Source: Dasypus novemcinctus
Taxonomy: Eukaryota; Chordata; Mammalia; Cingulata; Dasypodidae
Reading direction: 5' to 3'
Assembly: GCF_030445035.2 (NCBI RefSeq)
Contig: NC_080704.1
Location: 28,386,200-28,450,199, forward strand
DNA length: 64,000 nt
The notes beneath the pieces are model-generated. The model was given only the letters and a program-made list of their open reading frames with translations, was not told the origin of the DNA and did no database searches. Below, piece after piece: positions 1-11,029 of the stretch; position 1 is the first letter of the stretch; each line of letters starts with the position of its first letter. The translations under genes were made by a program, and so were the position numbers.

Positions 1-539
1 CACCCATTTCTGAAAAGCTCATGGTGCATTGAGGGAGGGAGACTACAGATTAGAAAAGGTGGGGGAGCTGAGAACTGGGTGGTGGGAAGCCATGCAATTA
101 AAAAACTGAGTGAAATTATTACCTGATTTCATAATTGACAGAATATTTAATTCAGATATAGTAAATTGACACACCTCTACACAGAGACAATTATGACTGA
201 CTGTATAACACCTGACAGAATCAATTATAACTGACTGTTGTTTGATACCTTTGCACAGAAATAAATGAAACAGACATTCAGAACAGAGACGGCTGCTGCC
301 TGTGTGCCTAAGCCTGCCTTAATTAAAATAACCAGTAGGCGATGTTAAAATGGCTTTGACTCGTGGATTCTAGTTCCATGTGTTTCTTTTAAGTCCAAGT
401 AGGGTATAATAAAGAATAAAGCTGTAAAGGGATTTCTAGTGTACCGACTTGGAAAGAAAGTATGTGAAGTAGAGATAGTTTTCTTAGAGAAGAGAATACT
501 CAAATTTTTCAAATAGTCCTAACATTTTATTTGACTGGT

Positions 540-790
540 TGACTTTTAAATCAAATAGGTAACCATTTTATTTAAATACTTTAAATAAAATGCCCAACCT
601 GCAGATGATGGGCTAGTTCATCCCATAGAGAAGATATTGCAACTTCCATGATTTTGAGGTTTTAGACTCTCATCAAGAGAAACCAAAGTTTTTAATTAGC
701 GGGTGATTCGGTTGTCTGATCAAATATTTTATGAATAATTAATGTTAGGCTAATTTTTTCCCTTTTTTTATATAGGGGTTAAGGACCGAA
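540..790. promoter_or_regulatory. AT-rich, homeodomain-site-rich block (candidate enhancer)
   Basis: The stretch holds several TAAT/ATTA cores in about 80 bp ('tttttaattagcgggtgatt', 'gaataattaatgttagg', 'ggctaatt'), with long unique-looking sequence and no repeat signature. ARX has known forebrain enhancers embedded in the last part of POLA1, so this position fits such an element. Conservation cannot be tested here. It may equally be neutral AT-rich intron. Confidence 0.3.
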
Positions 791-2399
791 TATTTGGGGC
801 AATTAGTATATAACTGTAAGAAATCATAGCATGGAAAAAGAACCAGAGTCAATAAGCATTAGAAACATGTTCCTCAAATGTTATTCACAGGAAAGGTGAA
901 AGGAAGTAGGTTAGTTTCTCTGGTATATTAAGGTGAATGATTTAGGGGTCAGTCTTCCAGCTTTAGAGAATAAATACACTGATGCCCTTGTGTGGAGGAT
1001 CAGCATCTCCTTCCCTGTCCTTCTGGAGTCTGGACTCTTGGGGGCTGGCGGCTGAGCTATGACGGTCCTGCCAGCTCCATGGCCTGTGGTGGGGACGGCT
1101 GCAGTTCTACTCTGTCTCTTGCCTGATGGCCTGTGGGACTTTTAACACGTTTCCAGCTTGGGTGCCCGATCTGCAGCAGTGACGACTCCCCAAAACCAGA
1201 GAGGGGCAGGAATCTGGGTTTTATTGGCCACTCTACCTGGCTTCCACTATTTACCACCTATATTTTGCCTTGAGTTCTAAAGTGGTGGGTGTAGTGGTGA
1301 AGGAAACAGGGTCACTGCTTAGTGGGAAGCATCGTGGGAGGCCTAGGTGCTAGAGGGGAAGAGAAGCCGTGAAGAAGGCTCTTCCCCCTTAGCCCCCACC
1401 CCTGAGCGCAGCCCGTGACGAGCTCCTCCAGCTGTTTCCTAGAAGGCTTTCCATATGGTTTTGATTAAATTCTGGTCAGGGAAGGAAGAGTGAGCTTTTA
1501 TCTGCATCTCTAACTTGCCTGGGCCGTATTGACCGGCAATGGGATATGCTGACGGTCACAGTTGTCTTTTACGAAGCAGAGCACCCAGTGACGCTGGTTG
1601 TCATTCCGACTCTGCTGTGTGGCAGCATAAATAGTCCCCTTTCTAACCAACCTGGTGGGAAAAGTCGATATCCCATCAGCAGAGGAGGTAAACACATCAG
1701 GAGCTGTGTCCTCTCTTCCTCCCCTGCTCCGTGTTACTGCAGCTCCTGAAATGCGCTCTCCCCAGTCATCAGGTGCATTTGTGTCATTCACAAGCACCGG
1801 GTGGCCAGCCTGTGGCTCTGGCCTGCCGGGCGCCGACCCATGCTGGTTGGGGCCTGTGTTGTGTGTTCTCAGAGGCTGATAATTAGGACTTTCCAATTGC
1901 CTTTCTATAGCCCCTTAACATGCACGCCCCTCTCTCTCCTCTCCTCCTCTCTCTCACCTCTCTTCTTCTTTCACCCTCTTTGGGCATTTAAATCTTCCCT
2001 ACAGAACTTTTTATTGTTGTTGCTTGAAAGGCAATTGGTGTAATTTAGAAAAGATTGTGGAGAACAAATGTGAACTTGGAGCTAAGGAACAAAAGTCCTG
2101 AGGACAGTTTTTAAGTTCTGTGGACTTCAGCGTTCCTCTGTGGTTTCAAGTGGGGTTTTCTTTTCCTGACTGATGTGCCGCCTCCTGCACTCCCTTCTGG
2201 GCTTCCTTCCTGATCCTTGCCTCTTCGGTGCTGGGCAGCCTTGTCCCCTCCAGGCCCCTGGGCCCCGGCCAGCATCTGTGACCCTCCGGAACAGCCGGTT
2301 TCTGGGGTCTCCCCGTTTGGCTTCCCTGCCTGTCTCTCTCTCTCTGGGAGCAGTGACACAGTAAGGAGGGAGGAGGTGCAAAAGTGGCCCTCTTTCCGG

Positions 2400-2530
2400 A
2401 GGAGTGTGGGCTCCGGGTTCAGACTCCCTGGGTTTGCATTTCTACGCCTCTGATTACCAGCTGTGTGACCCTGGGCAAGTGGCTTAACCTCCCCATAAAC
2501 TGGGGATTTGAAAACAAAAAAAAGTGGGCC
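2400..2530 (+). repeat. MIR SINE fragment
   Basis: It contains the MIR core and downstream signature: 'gggttcagactccctgggtt', then 'ccagctgtgtgaccctgggc' followed by 'aagtggcttaacctcccc'. This is an ancient mammalian tRNA-derived SINE in POLA1 intron, truncated at the 3' side. Confidence 0.7.
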
Positions 2531-3385
2531 TCTGTAAACCAACCTCACGGGGTTCCCAAGCAGCTTTGAGAAAAACCCATGTCATCCTAGCCATCCTGGG
2601 CACAGTTAGCTCTCCTAGAGATCACCTTCTTCCCCAAGAGCTCAGGCCTGGGTGGCACAGCCCAGGTATACAGGGAGCTGGCTCCAGGGAGGGAAAACGA
2701 GGCTCTTTTCTCTGACTGGTAGTGCCCTTCTCAAAACAGGAAGGTCAGGAAGGGGCTGGTGGAAGGGGCCAGAAGCAGAGGGACGGGCGCCGCACACCCT
2801 AAGTTCGCAGCTACGCGATATGGACAGAGATCAAAAAAGAAACCTTGCCAGCAGACAGGTATTCTCCAAGCAGCCTCCCCTCACCTCCTTTAGCAAAGGA
2901 GGTGCTGGTTGGCAGAGGGACCAGCTAATCCAGGGAGTTTGGGCTGGAGAGACGAGTGGACCCAGCTTCCTTTGAGACCAGGTACTCCTGCCACATTCAT
3001 GCTTTGCGTGAATTTGCACGCATGTGCTCAAAGGCGCTGCAGAAGTGCTGCTGCCAGCAGGCTGGCTGTGTCTGCTGCACATGGGTGTGCACCTGCAGGA
3101 GAGGACGGCCCTGTCCCCTGGGGCGCTGGCTCAACCAGGTGCTGAGAAGTGGGGGGGTGCAGGGGAAGGAAGAAAGGCTTCCTCAGAGGAATGCCAGGGT
3201 GGCGGTGGGGGGCACCCTGCATGGGACTGGCCCCAGGGAAGCCCAAAGGCAGGGAGGGCAGGGCCTCTAGAGATGCAGGGCGGCCACCAGAATCCTCACC
3301 CCTTCTCTAGGGCTCGAGGAGTCCTAAGTGTCTCTAAAGAAGTTATTTCCGTGGTCTTTAATCTTTTCATTTTTATTTTCTTTAG

Positions 3386-3531
3386 AAAAATTGAAGAGGC
3401 AGTATCTCACCCCCAAAGTTCTTCAAGAGTACAGAAAGCTCAAGAATACAGCAGAGCAGTTCTTGGCCCGCAGTGGCTACTCGGAAGTGAACCTCAGCAA
3501 ACTCTTCGCTAGCTGTGCTGTGAGGTCCTGA
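3386..3531 (+). CDS. POLA1: POLA1 terminal coding exon (DNA polymerase alpha catalytic subunit, C-terminus)
   Basis: After the acceptor at 3376-3385 the reading frame (first full codon 3388) encodes 47 residues ending [19 protein letters not shown]...CAVRS, then TGA at 3529-3531. This closely resembles the C-terminus of vertebrate POLA1, the catalytic subunit of the DNA polymerase alpha-primase complex, which makes the RNA-DNA primers for nuclear replication. This segment lies after the zinc modules of the C-terminal domain that docks the POLA2 subunit. The exon begins within a codon, because the previous exon supplies the first base. Only this exon is inside the window; the rest lies to the left. 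The gene is convergent with ARX, 6.4 kb away between the two polyadenylation sites. The upstream open frame from 3328 is intron read-through, not coding. The frame is intact, with no sign of decay. Confidence 0.93.
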
Positions 3532-4162
3532 GGGAGTCCCTGAAGAGGAGGAGGGCTGGTGGAAGGAGGAAGGAGCGAGCGTTCTGGGCACCACCCCCGG
3601 CCCTGGCCGCTTCGCCACATCTGCCTTTCCCCCGGGCTGCGTCTCATGCTTGTGCACATGTGGACCGGGAGGGAGGGAGGATTATAGCAGGGGGGTGGCA
3701 AAAATATAAAAATATGTAATGTACCCAGCAGCAGAGAGAATGGAAGCAGCCTTCCAGTTACGATATACGGCGTGAAACCCGAGGCAAAGCCGCTGAAGAC
3801 CTAGCTGCTTCCTCTTTGGAACTGGATTTCCAGGGCGGGGGGCTGGGAGGGAAGGGAAATTGCTACTGGAGAGTGGCTGGAATGTAAGTAAGTGACCCCA
3901 GGCTTTGCTCCAGGGTATTTAGCCGAGTACTCGCAGAAAGAGAGGTTAGTGGAGCCTAGTAGGAGCATTAACATTTTGCCTTTTCACACGCCAATTAAAC
4001 CCAGTATAAACCCAAATGCTTCCCCAGCTGGCTTGCTCCGGAGTGGCTGTCCTTTTCAGTCTTGTCTTTTATATAGATAGCGGAGGGGGGAGATTTAGAG
4101 GCTTTGCACTTACTAAATAGATTAAACAGAGCTTACTTGTTTATTGAATTGCTCCAAAGTCC

Positions 4163-4163
<1 letters not shown>

Positions 4164-4202
<39 letters not shown>
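4164..4202. repeat. (CA)n microsatellite in POLA1 3' UTR
   Basis: A perfect CA dinucleotide run of about 19 units. Such tracts are usually length-polymorphic, and this one would be transcribed in the POLA1 mRNA tail. Confidence 0.95.
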
Positions 4203-4203
<1 letters not shown>

Positions 4204-4579
4204 AGCAGGTGTTTTATACTCACATTCCTTTTTTTTCTTTAAATAGAAAGTTGAGGTAAAGGTTTATACAACAAAAAAGCACATTTAAAATAATTTGATG
4301 TCCTAACAATTCTTTAAAGATGTGTAGAGGTTGGGGCAAGAATCACTGTGCCTCTGCTGTATTCAGAAAAATGGTGGGCGCTGGGCGGTGGTTAACTGGC
4401 TTCTTCAGAATGGTGCCCCCTTTGCCGGGGCAAAATGTATTTCGATCTAGCGGTCCTTCCTTTCTTACGTTTATTGGTGAGATTATGCTAACAAGCCCCT
4501 CGTACAACTATGCTATATTTTTTAAATGTTTACCTATGTGTTTTTATAAAAGAAAAATACTTTGTGCTTTTGACTTAAG

Positions 4580-4585
4580 AATAAA
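4580..4585 (+). terminator. POLA1: POLA1 polyadenylation signal AATAAA
   Basis: Canonical AATAAA in 'taagaataaagtttg', 1.05 kb after the stop codon, the first canonical hexamer I see downstream of the TGA. Cleavage would be expected some 10-30 bases later. A GT-rich element is not obvious downstream, so use of this site is inferred. Confidence 0.6.
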
Positions 4586-4605
4586 GTTTGCTAAGGGGAA
4601 CCCAG

Positions 4606-5407
4606 TTGCAGTTCTTTCCAGGTGCAAAGCGTTTGACTGGAGGTGTCAGCCACGAGTAACAGAGACATCGCGGCCATCCCCTTCCTGGAACCTCGGCCCT
4701 GCCGCTTTCCTAGCCACCCTGGTTAAAACCTGCCTCAGAGGTGCTCAGCATGATTTCTTTCCAAATATTCTGAGTAACACTTGGAAGATGGACTTTGGGT
4801 TCTTCAAGAGATGAAATGTGGCTCCATATATGCTCTGCTCCCTAGTACAGCCAAAGAGTGGTAAACTGAGAGCCCCAAGGTATCTCTTTTGAAGAGCAAG
4901 GCTGGTGGCTCCTGGGAGAAAGCCACCCTAAAAGAGAAAGGCCACCGAGCATGGACCCTAGCGGAGGAAGGCTTGTTTAAGCAGGGGCCTGTGCACTCCC
5001 TTCCATCTTGCTTTTTGCCTTCTCTATTCTCTCCCTTGTCCTTCCCCCTCTAGGCTCTCACCCCTCCTTTCTCTTTCTCTCACACTCAGGTCCTCAGTAA
5101 GAAACTCTTTGGGTTTAGGGCCCTGTCAGTTAACCAGTGCCTTGGTACCTCAGGCCCTATAACCTGTCAAAAAGCTGGAGCATTCCCAAGTCACCTCGTC
5201 CTGCTCAAAGAGGACGAATGTGTTTCAGTTGCTGTTACCACATCCGGTGGTAGAGGTGGTTCTGTAAATGTGTGCTTCCAGAGCCCACGCCTTCTGCGAA
5301 GGCGGCTTCCTGTCCTTGACTTCCAGCAGCAGGCGTTATGAATGAAATATTAATGGAGAATTACCCTGATTTTGGACCTCAAGAAATCCCAAGAGACTCA
5401 AACGACT
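4606..5407. other. Intergenic, no feature recognised
   Basis: Mixed-composition DNA between the POLA1 polyadenylation site and a SINE. I see no exon, RNA gene or clear repeat. Confidence 0.5.
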
Positions 5408-5423
5408 CCTCATTGCTTTTCTT

Positions 5424-5800
5424 TTTTTTTTTTTTTTTTTTTAAAGATTTATTTATTTATTTAATTCCCCCCCTCCCCTGGTTGTCTGTTCTTGGTGTCT
5501 ATTTGCTGCGTCTTGTTTCTTTGTCCACTTCTGTTGTCATCAGTGGCACGGGAAGTGTGGGCGGCGCCATTCCTGGGCAGGCTGCTCTTTCTTTTCACGC
5601 TGGGCGGCTTTCCTCACGGGCGCACTCCTTGCGCGTGGGGCTCCCCCAGCGGGGGACACCCCTGTGTAGCACAGCACTCCTTGCGCGCATCAGCACTGCG
5701 CATGGCCAGCTCCACACGGGTCAAGGAGGCCCGGGGTTTGAACCGCGGACCTCCCATATGGTAGACGGACGCCCTAACCACTGGGCCAAAGTCCGTTTCC
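5424..5800 (-). repeat. DAS-III-type SINE with 16-bp target-site duplication
   Basis: A tRNA-derived armadillo-type SINE in reverse orientation: T-tail at 5424-5442, 'aaagatttatttatttattt', and the tRNA-like head ending 'cactgggccaaagtccgtttcc' at the right. It is flanked by a perfect target-site duplication cctcattgcttttctt at 5408-5423 and 5801-5816. The perfect duplication and long T-tail suggest a fairly recent insertion between POLA1 and ARX. Confidence 0.93.
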
Positions 5801-5816
5801 CCTCATTGCTTTTCTT

Positions 5817-7039
5817 CTTGCCTCTCCATCTAAACTGTAATCACCTCGAGGGCAGGAACCGCTTCTATAGAAGTTCAAGCAAGGCGTTTCTTAGTAGAGA
5901 CCCTGCAAAGAGCTAATGCAGCACAGCTGATGTTTCCTTATTCCTGATCTGTGACTCCAGGTTAGTTAAGGGGATTGTCTGGGAGGTGCCTCAGAATTCC
6001 AGAATTTTATGGAATGTGGAAACTGCAACCATGGTTAAGAATTCCAGTTGGTCTCTGTTGGCAGATTGGAATATCACATACCCCCTTTTCTCTGAGAAAG
6101 GTTTCTACTTCTGGGTTTTTCCTGGTTGATAGCGCCCGGGCCTGAACGCAGTGGAAATGCAGCCTACCTGTGTGTCTCCCTCCACAGGCTCCGGGCCGGT
6201 GAACGGAAAGGCTAAAGGCGAATGGCTGACGCCAGCCCGGTTCCCGTCGGAGTGGCCGGGGCTGTCTAAAGGGGGCAGCAGCACCTCAGTGACGCCCGGA
6301 GGGACTGAGCCCAGTGTGGCCGCGTGATTCCGGTTTTTCAAGCGGCGCCCGGAATTCAGATAGTCCATCAAGCTGCTTGATTTCTAAATATTGACAACTG
6401 ATTTTTAAAATAGAATTTTAAACACCGCCTGAGCTAGACTTTATCCAGGCCAGTTGGCCAAAGGTACCCTAAAAAGAACCCAGCTCTTCTGAGCGTCCAT
6501 GCCTCTGCAGAAGGGGCATCTTCGTTTAATTTAGGAACTGGGGTCTGGCCTACAGCAGGGCGCATATTTATCCTGGACACAACTGGCTAGCCTTCAACTC
6601 TCCTCCTCTCCTGCTTAAATTAAAGAGGATAGGAGAGGCCAGAGGTTGAAAATCCTGCAAAGAGCGTGCTCGGTAAGATCTAATTTGTCCAGAAAACAGA
6701 TGGAGGTAATCTCATGGCTGGTACCCAAGACGTGGGGGCTAATGGAAGCCCACAAACTGGAGTTGGGGAGAAGATGGTGAAAGGAAATTCACTGCCCCTC
6801 GCTACCATCCCTTCACCACCTCTTGCCTCCAACACACATGCACCCCTTGACACTGTTTCAAACGAACCACTTAAAATTCGTTTTGGCAGAAGAGTCAAAG
6901 ACAGGGGCTCCAAAAACAGACTTCCTTATCTGTGTCAGGTTTTATGAAAAACGAACCAAGCCCCAGACCCTCTTGCTGGAATCCCCCGACCCCTCAATTC
7001 CCTGCGCCCATGCGAACTTGCAGCCGCCTCCCTCTCCCT
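5817..7039. other. Intergenic, no gene recognised
   Basis: Single-copy-looking sequence between the SINE and the AT-rich candidate enhancer. Short open frames here (for example 6105-6371 on the - strand) lack coding character. Weakly GC-rich patches occur at 6180-6340. Confidence 0.45.
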
Positions 7040-7950
7040 CTCTCGCGGGCCGCTCACCTAAATATTTCTTAATTGAACGGTTTGCGGTGGAGCTTCCTTA
7101 TAGCAGTTTAATAGATTAACTCATCTGAGCCAGCCTCAAATTTCAGATTAAAATTCCTTCATCCCGAAGGCAGCATTATCAGGTTGTTGGAGGCTGTTTT
7201 CAAACCTTGGTTTTGAATAGCAGCGGCTCTGCATTAATTTAACCACTAAGCTAATAAGTAGGTTTCGTTTTGTTATGCTAAGCTTTATTGCTTTTCTTTT
7301 GATCAGAATGGTGTTGTTGAGCAAAGCAGCAGACAAGGCATTCTTTGATGAGGGAATTAGCGCTCCATTCTTCCTCTATTATTCATAGCGCAGTGGAATA
7401 TGTAAGTACCTGAGGGTGTCAAAGGAGCGCAGGTTCTATTGCAAAGTGCTCGCCTTGTTTCTCTCAATAGCTGACTATGAGATGATAAACCGCTTAATAC
7501 ACTGTGCTAATTGGATGAGAGCAAAAAGAGATGGGAATTAAGGCGAGGCAAAAGGAGAAAGTGCAACCAGCCTTCAATTCACTCTTTCACCACTTTAACA
7601 GCACCAAAGGAGGCACAAGCTTTCTATAAGCAGACTAGAGGTTTTGTGCAGAGATAAAATGAACGTGTTAGTGGATTCAAGTAATACACTAATTATTGCA
7701 CAGTATAAATACCACTACTGGTTTTATAACAGGGAGGTAAACTTCTTTTGAGAGGGTTATAGGATTGCTTGGCAGTGGTGTAGAACCTAATAAGGGCCCA
7801 GAGTAATAACCCCCTGGATTAACAAAATTGCTGCTTGTAGAAGTATGATTCAGGCTTTTACGAAGATTTCCGGAGAATGAATAAAAATGACTGAATGACA
7901 TTTCTTAATGTATAACTGGTAATCGCTCCCTTTTCTTTAAAGGAAAAAAT
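7040..7950. promoter_or_regulatory. Candidate conserved enhancer 3' of ARX
   Basis: About 900 bp of AT-rich, repeat-free sequence dense in homeodomain cores ('tcttaattgaacgg', 'agtttaatagattaactc', 'gcattaatttaacc', 'tgctaattggatgag'). It lies about 3-4 kb beyond the ARX polyadenylation site. Mammalian ARX is known to have forebrain enhancers in the POLA1-ARX interval that respond to DLX-type homeodomain factors, and this block has the position and texture expected of one. The assignment is inference; no alignment was possible. Confidence 0.5.
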
Positions 7951-8929
7951 GTATACTTCAAACTGGACTGTTAATGACGTCCAGGGACAACACGACTTTT
8001 CCCTTTGAAAAAGGCTTTCCCTCCTTCAGGTAGCAGGTTTTCTTCTCCCCGCCCCCAGCCAGGCTGCCACCGTCAGTAAAATATGCATTTGCTCCGGGGA
8101 ACTCTGAGTTCCAAAATACCATTTTTAGGCCCCATTTAAGACCCCCTTCATTCAAACACCCTCACTCTTGTGTATACACTTACACGCTCACGTACACATT
8201 TTTTTCCCCTCTGAAAAGTAAGAGGGGCTAACCCATATATAATTTCCTTTCCTCTAACATCAGCCCATTCAAGTAAGATCTCTGCACTCAGAACAATACT
8301 AAGAAGAGAGTTACAAGTGCCTTGTCTCGGTATTGCAAATCAAAAACAAGACTACCCAATTGTTGGCCCTGATTGAGGGGATGGGTGGTAGTTGGAGAAT
8401 GAATGAAGATGGGAAACTGGTCAGAGCCGGTGCTGAGGACTTCAGCTCCCCGCTGAGTTTCAAGTCCGGAAGCGCCCCCAACCTTCCCTGCAGTGGTCAT
8501 TCTCCCTAATTCCGCCACTTTCTACCTTCTTCACCACACACCCGAGACGTCTGCCCTAACTACTGTCCCCAGCTCATGCCATGGGGGGGGGGGTAACAAG
8601 AACACTGAGGGGCGCCTTCTGATACCATTATGCCAACTGCTCCCCTCTTGTCTGCCAACCTCTCTGAAAATGCAAATTAACCTACCCATCCTTCCCACAG
8701 AGGCCCATCCCGGGGCTCCCCAGCACCTCTCTCACCCCAAGATGCTGTTGGGGTGGCCCTGGGAAAGTAGGCGGTCGGGGCATTCCGCCGTGGGTGTGAC
8801 AGCCATGCCCTGGCCTGGGCTCTCCCGAACTCCTGGGGCCCACATGTCCGCTGCCATCGCGGAGGAGGTTTGCTTAGGGTTGGGGGGGTGGGGGAGGTCA
8901 GCCGCTCCCAGCATTGTGACCGCGTTCCC

Positions 8930-9470
8930 AGATATTGGGGCCAAATTGGGTTGCCATTCATTAATAATGCTCACAATAAGATTAAATCATTCTGGAAAAT
9001 CTCATAAAATCCCCCTAAGTACGCTCCAGTGGCTCTTTCCAATCCCCATCATTCAGCACTTGGGGAGGTTTGGAAGGAGAAGAAAATTGGTTTCTTTGCT
9101 TTTAATGCTGCTTTGAAAAGATACTCAGAGTTTGTCATGCGTGACATGTCACATGTTTAATGTGGACTTGCTGGAAGTCAGGGGGTCTTTAGCGTGTGAT
9201 ATTTATGGGGAATATTAAGTGCAGAATGAGGTCCCTCCAGCTGGGGAAAGTTGAAAGAATAGGAGGCCCAGGACCGGGCTTGTTTGCGGCATCAGAATGA
9301 CATAGGATTAAGAGTTTGTAAAACAAGGCGAGGGGTTCTCATTGGCCAGTAATAAATGTAATCCTTGGAGGTAATTTCACGCAATTTGCTTCTGCTCCAT
9401 GGAAGGGTCAAATGAGAAAAAATGACTTAAAAAAGAGTTCATTAACAGGAAGAATGGTACTGTTTCTCGT
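8930..9470. promoter_or_regulatory. Second candidate conserved block 3' of ARX
   Basis: Repeat-free sequence with motifs typical of developmental enhancers: 'cattcattaataatgctcac', 'gacatgtcacatg' (E-box pair), 'gttctcattggccag' and 'gaggtaatttcacgcaattt'. It sits 1.6-2.1 kb beyond the ARX 3' end. Function is inferred only from composition and position. Confidence 0.35.
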
Positions 9471-9639
9471 ATACCATCCAACTGGCAGCCTAGAAGAAGG
9501 GAAAAGAAGAAGGAAAAAAAGCCCTACCTAAACAAAAAGCCAAAATCGACGGAAAATTGAGATTGACCACCAAAAAAAAAAAAGAAAGAAAGAGAAAAAG
9601 TCCTTCCCCTCACGCTCTTCCTGCACTCCTCTGCCCCCT

Positions 9640-10360
9640 CCCCAAACTGCCTAGCGTCCCTGCCCACCCCGGGAAAGCGGCCTTCGAGCGGGGAGGCGCT
9701 GCGGAGACGCTCGGGCCTCGGGGTGCCCGCGGCGCCCGACTGGGCCCCAGGAAAGGAGCGCGTGTCGGGAGGGCCCGAGGGAAGGTGGGCGGCGGGCCGG
9801 GCTCTGGGCGGCGTGGCGGTGCCCCTCCGGCCGGGAGCGGCCTCTGCCCGGAGGCCCCGTCGGCGCTCCCCACGGGTTCGGGCGAGAGGGCGCGCTCGGC
9901 TTCTCCGGGCGGGTCGGCGGGGCCCGGGGCGCCCACCCCCCCAGGCCAGGCGGGCGCGGCGCTGACCCCTGCCCGGCCCCGCGAGGAAACCCGCCCCGGC
10001 CCTTTCTCCCGGGCCCGGCCTGGGGACGCGCGCGGAGCCCCGAGCGCCCGCCACCGACCGGACGGCGGCGTGGCGGGGCGGCGGCGAGTCCCGCCGCCAG
10101 CGCTCCCTCCCCTGCCCCGCCCCCCCGCGGGCCCCTCTCCCCAAAGGTCCGGCGCGCTAATTACTGCAAATGGAAACTAATTAAACTTCTCTTCCCCTTT
10201 CCCATCACCCCGGGCGCGTTGGCGAGAGCCCGCCCCCGCGGGCGGGCTTCTCCCGAGCGGTCCCCCGGAGGGGCGCGGGCAGGCCCCCGGGGAGGGGGGC
10301 CGAGTCGCCGTCTCCCGCCGGGGGTGGGGGGGGGTGGGGAAGGGGTGACATATTGCCACG
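9640..10360. promoter_or_regulatory. CpG island in the POLA1-ARX interval
   Basis: About 700 bp of very GC-rich, CpG-dense sequence ('gcgcgtcggg', 'ggcggcgtggcgg', 'gggacgcgcgcgg'). Long open frames on both strands here are a by-product of GC content. It may be a promoter of an unannotated transcript or part of the broad methylation-free domain common at developmental homeobox genes. No gene is recognised. Confidence 0.6.
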
Positions 10361-10494
10361 CGGCTAGGGTCTCCTCGCGAAACCTGAGTTGTTTATATAT
10401 ATATGTGTGTGTGTGTATTTTTTAAATGTATACATTTCCCAGTGCCTGGATAAGTGATGTAATGACATTTGTCGAGTTAAGATCTGCCACTCGG

Positions 10495-11005
10495 ATACCC
10501 CTGGCTGCCTTTCCATCACCGTCCCTCCCTCCCTCCCTCGCGCTCCCCCGCCCTCCCGCGCGCGCACGCGGGCGGCCCCTCCCTCCTCCCGCCAGGGCTC
10601 CGCGAGCCCGCCCCCTCGGCAGCCAACGCGGGCTCGGCGCTGTCGCCGGTACCTGTCATCGCGGACTGCGCACTTCCTCGCTGCGTGGCGCTTCCCACGA
10701 GCCGCTTCCTTCGCCTTCCGAGCCAAGACTCCCGCTCGCTGCAAATTTCCTACTCCACCAGCAACAACGCCTACCCCCCCACCCCACCCCCACCCCGGCG
10801 GCCAGGCCCCCCCCCCCACCCCGGCGCCCAGGGCCACGGGACCTCCGGGGAGCCCGAGGGGCGCGTGGAAGGCCCCGCGGCCGCGTCCTTAACCTTGGCA
10901 GGCGACCCGGACCCCTTGGAGGCGCGGAGGCCCACCCGGGGCCTCTGCCAGGAGAGCGCGCGTGCCCGCCCCCGGCCCCCCGGGGCCCCTTCCACCCCTG
11001 CACGG
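10495..11005. promoter_or_regulatory. CpG-rich block with G-quadruplex-prone C-runs just past the ARX 3' end
   Basis: GC-rich, CpG-rich DNA with repeated C runs on the + strand (10770-10825), that is, G runs on the ARX-sense strand about 200-260 bp beyond its polyadenylation signal. Such G-rich sequence is known to favour polymerase pausing and 3'-end formation. Whether it does so here is inference. Confidence 0.45.
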
Positions 11006-11029
11006 AGCAGTCACACTTCCTTTTGTTAA

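Larger units (their letters stand above)
1..3385 (+). other. POLA1: POLA1 last intron (3' part)
   Basis: This is non-coding sequence directly upstream of the recognisable POLA1 terminal exon, ending in a pyrimidine-rich tract and the acceptor 'ttttctttag' at 3376-3385. I found no further POLA1 exon in it, so it is read as the end of the last intron; its start lies outside the window. The first ~1 kb is AT-rich, with homeodomain-type TAAT/ATTA sites clustered near 690-760. From about 1.0 to 3.3 kb it is GC-richer and holds a MIR fragment near 2400-2530. The intron assignment is an inference from the exon's position. Confidence 0.75.
3532..4605 (+). other. POLA1: POLA1 3' UTR
   Basis: The UTR runs from the TGA to shortly after the first convincing AATAAA (4580-4585), about 1.07 kb. 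It contains a (CA)n microsatellite at 4164-4202 and AT-rich stretches. The end is inferred from the signal; no cleavage site can be read directly. Confidence 0.6.

Noticed and set aside
3328..3385. Start of POLA1 exon frame at the ATG at 3328
   Set aside because: This part precedes a strong splice acceptor and does not match POLA1; it is intron read-through.
9524..10180. Long open frames on both strands of the GC-rich island
   Set aside because: They arise from GC content, with opposite-strand overlap and no protein similarity recognised.
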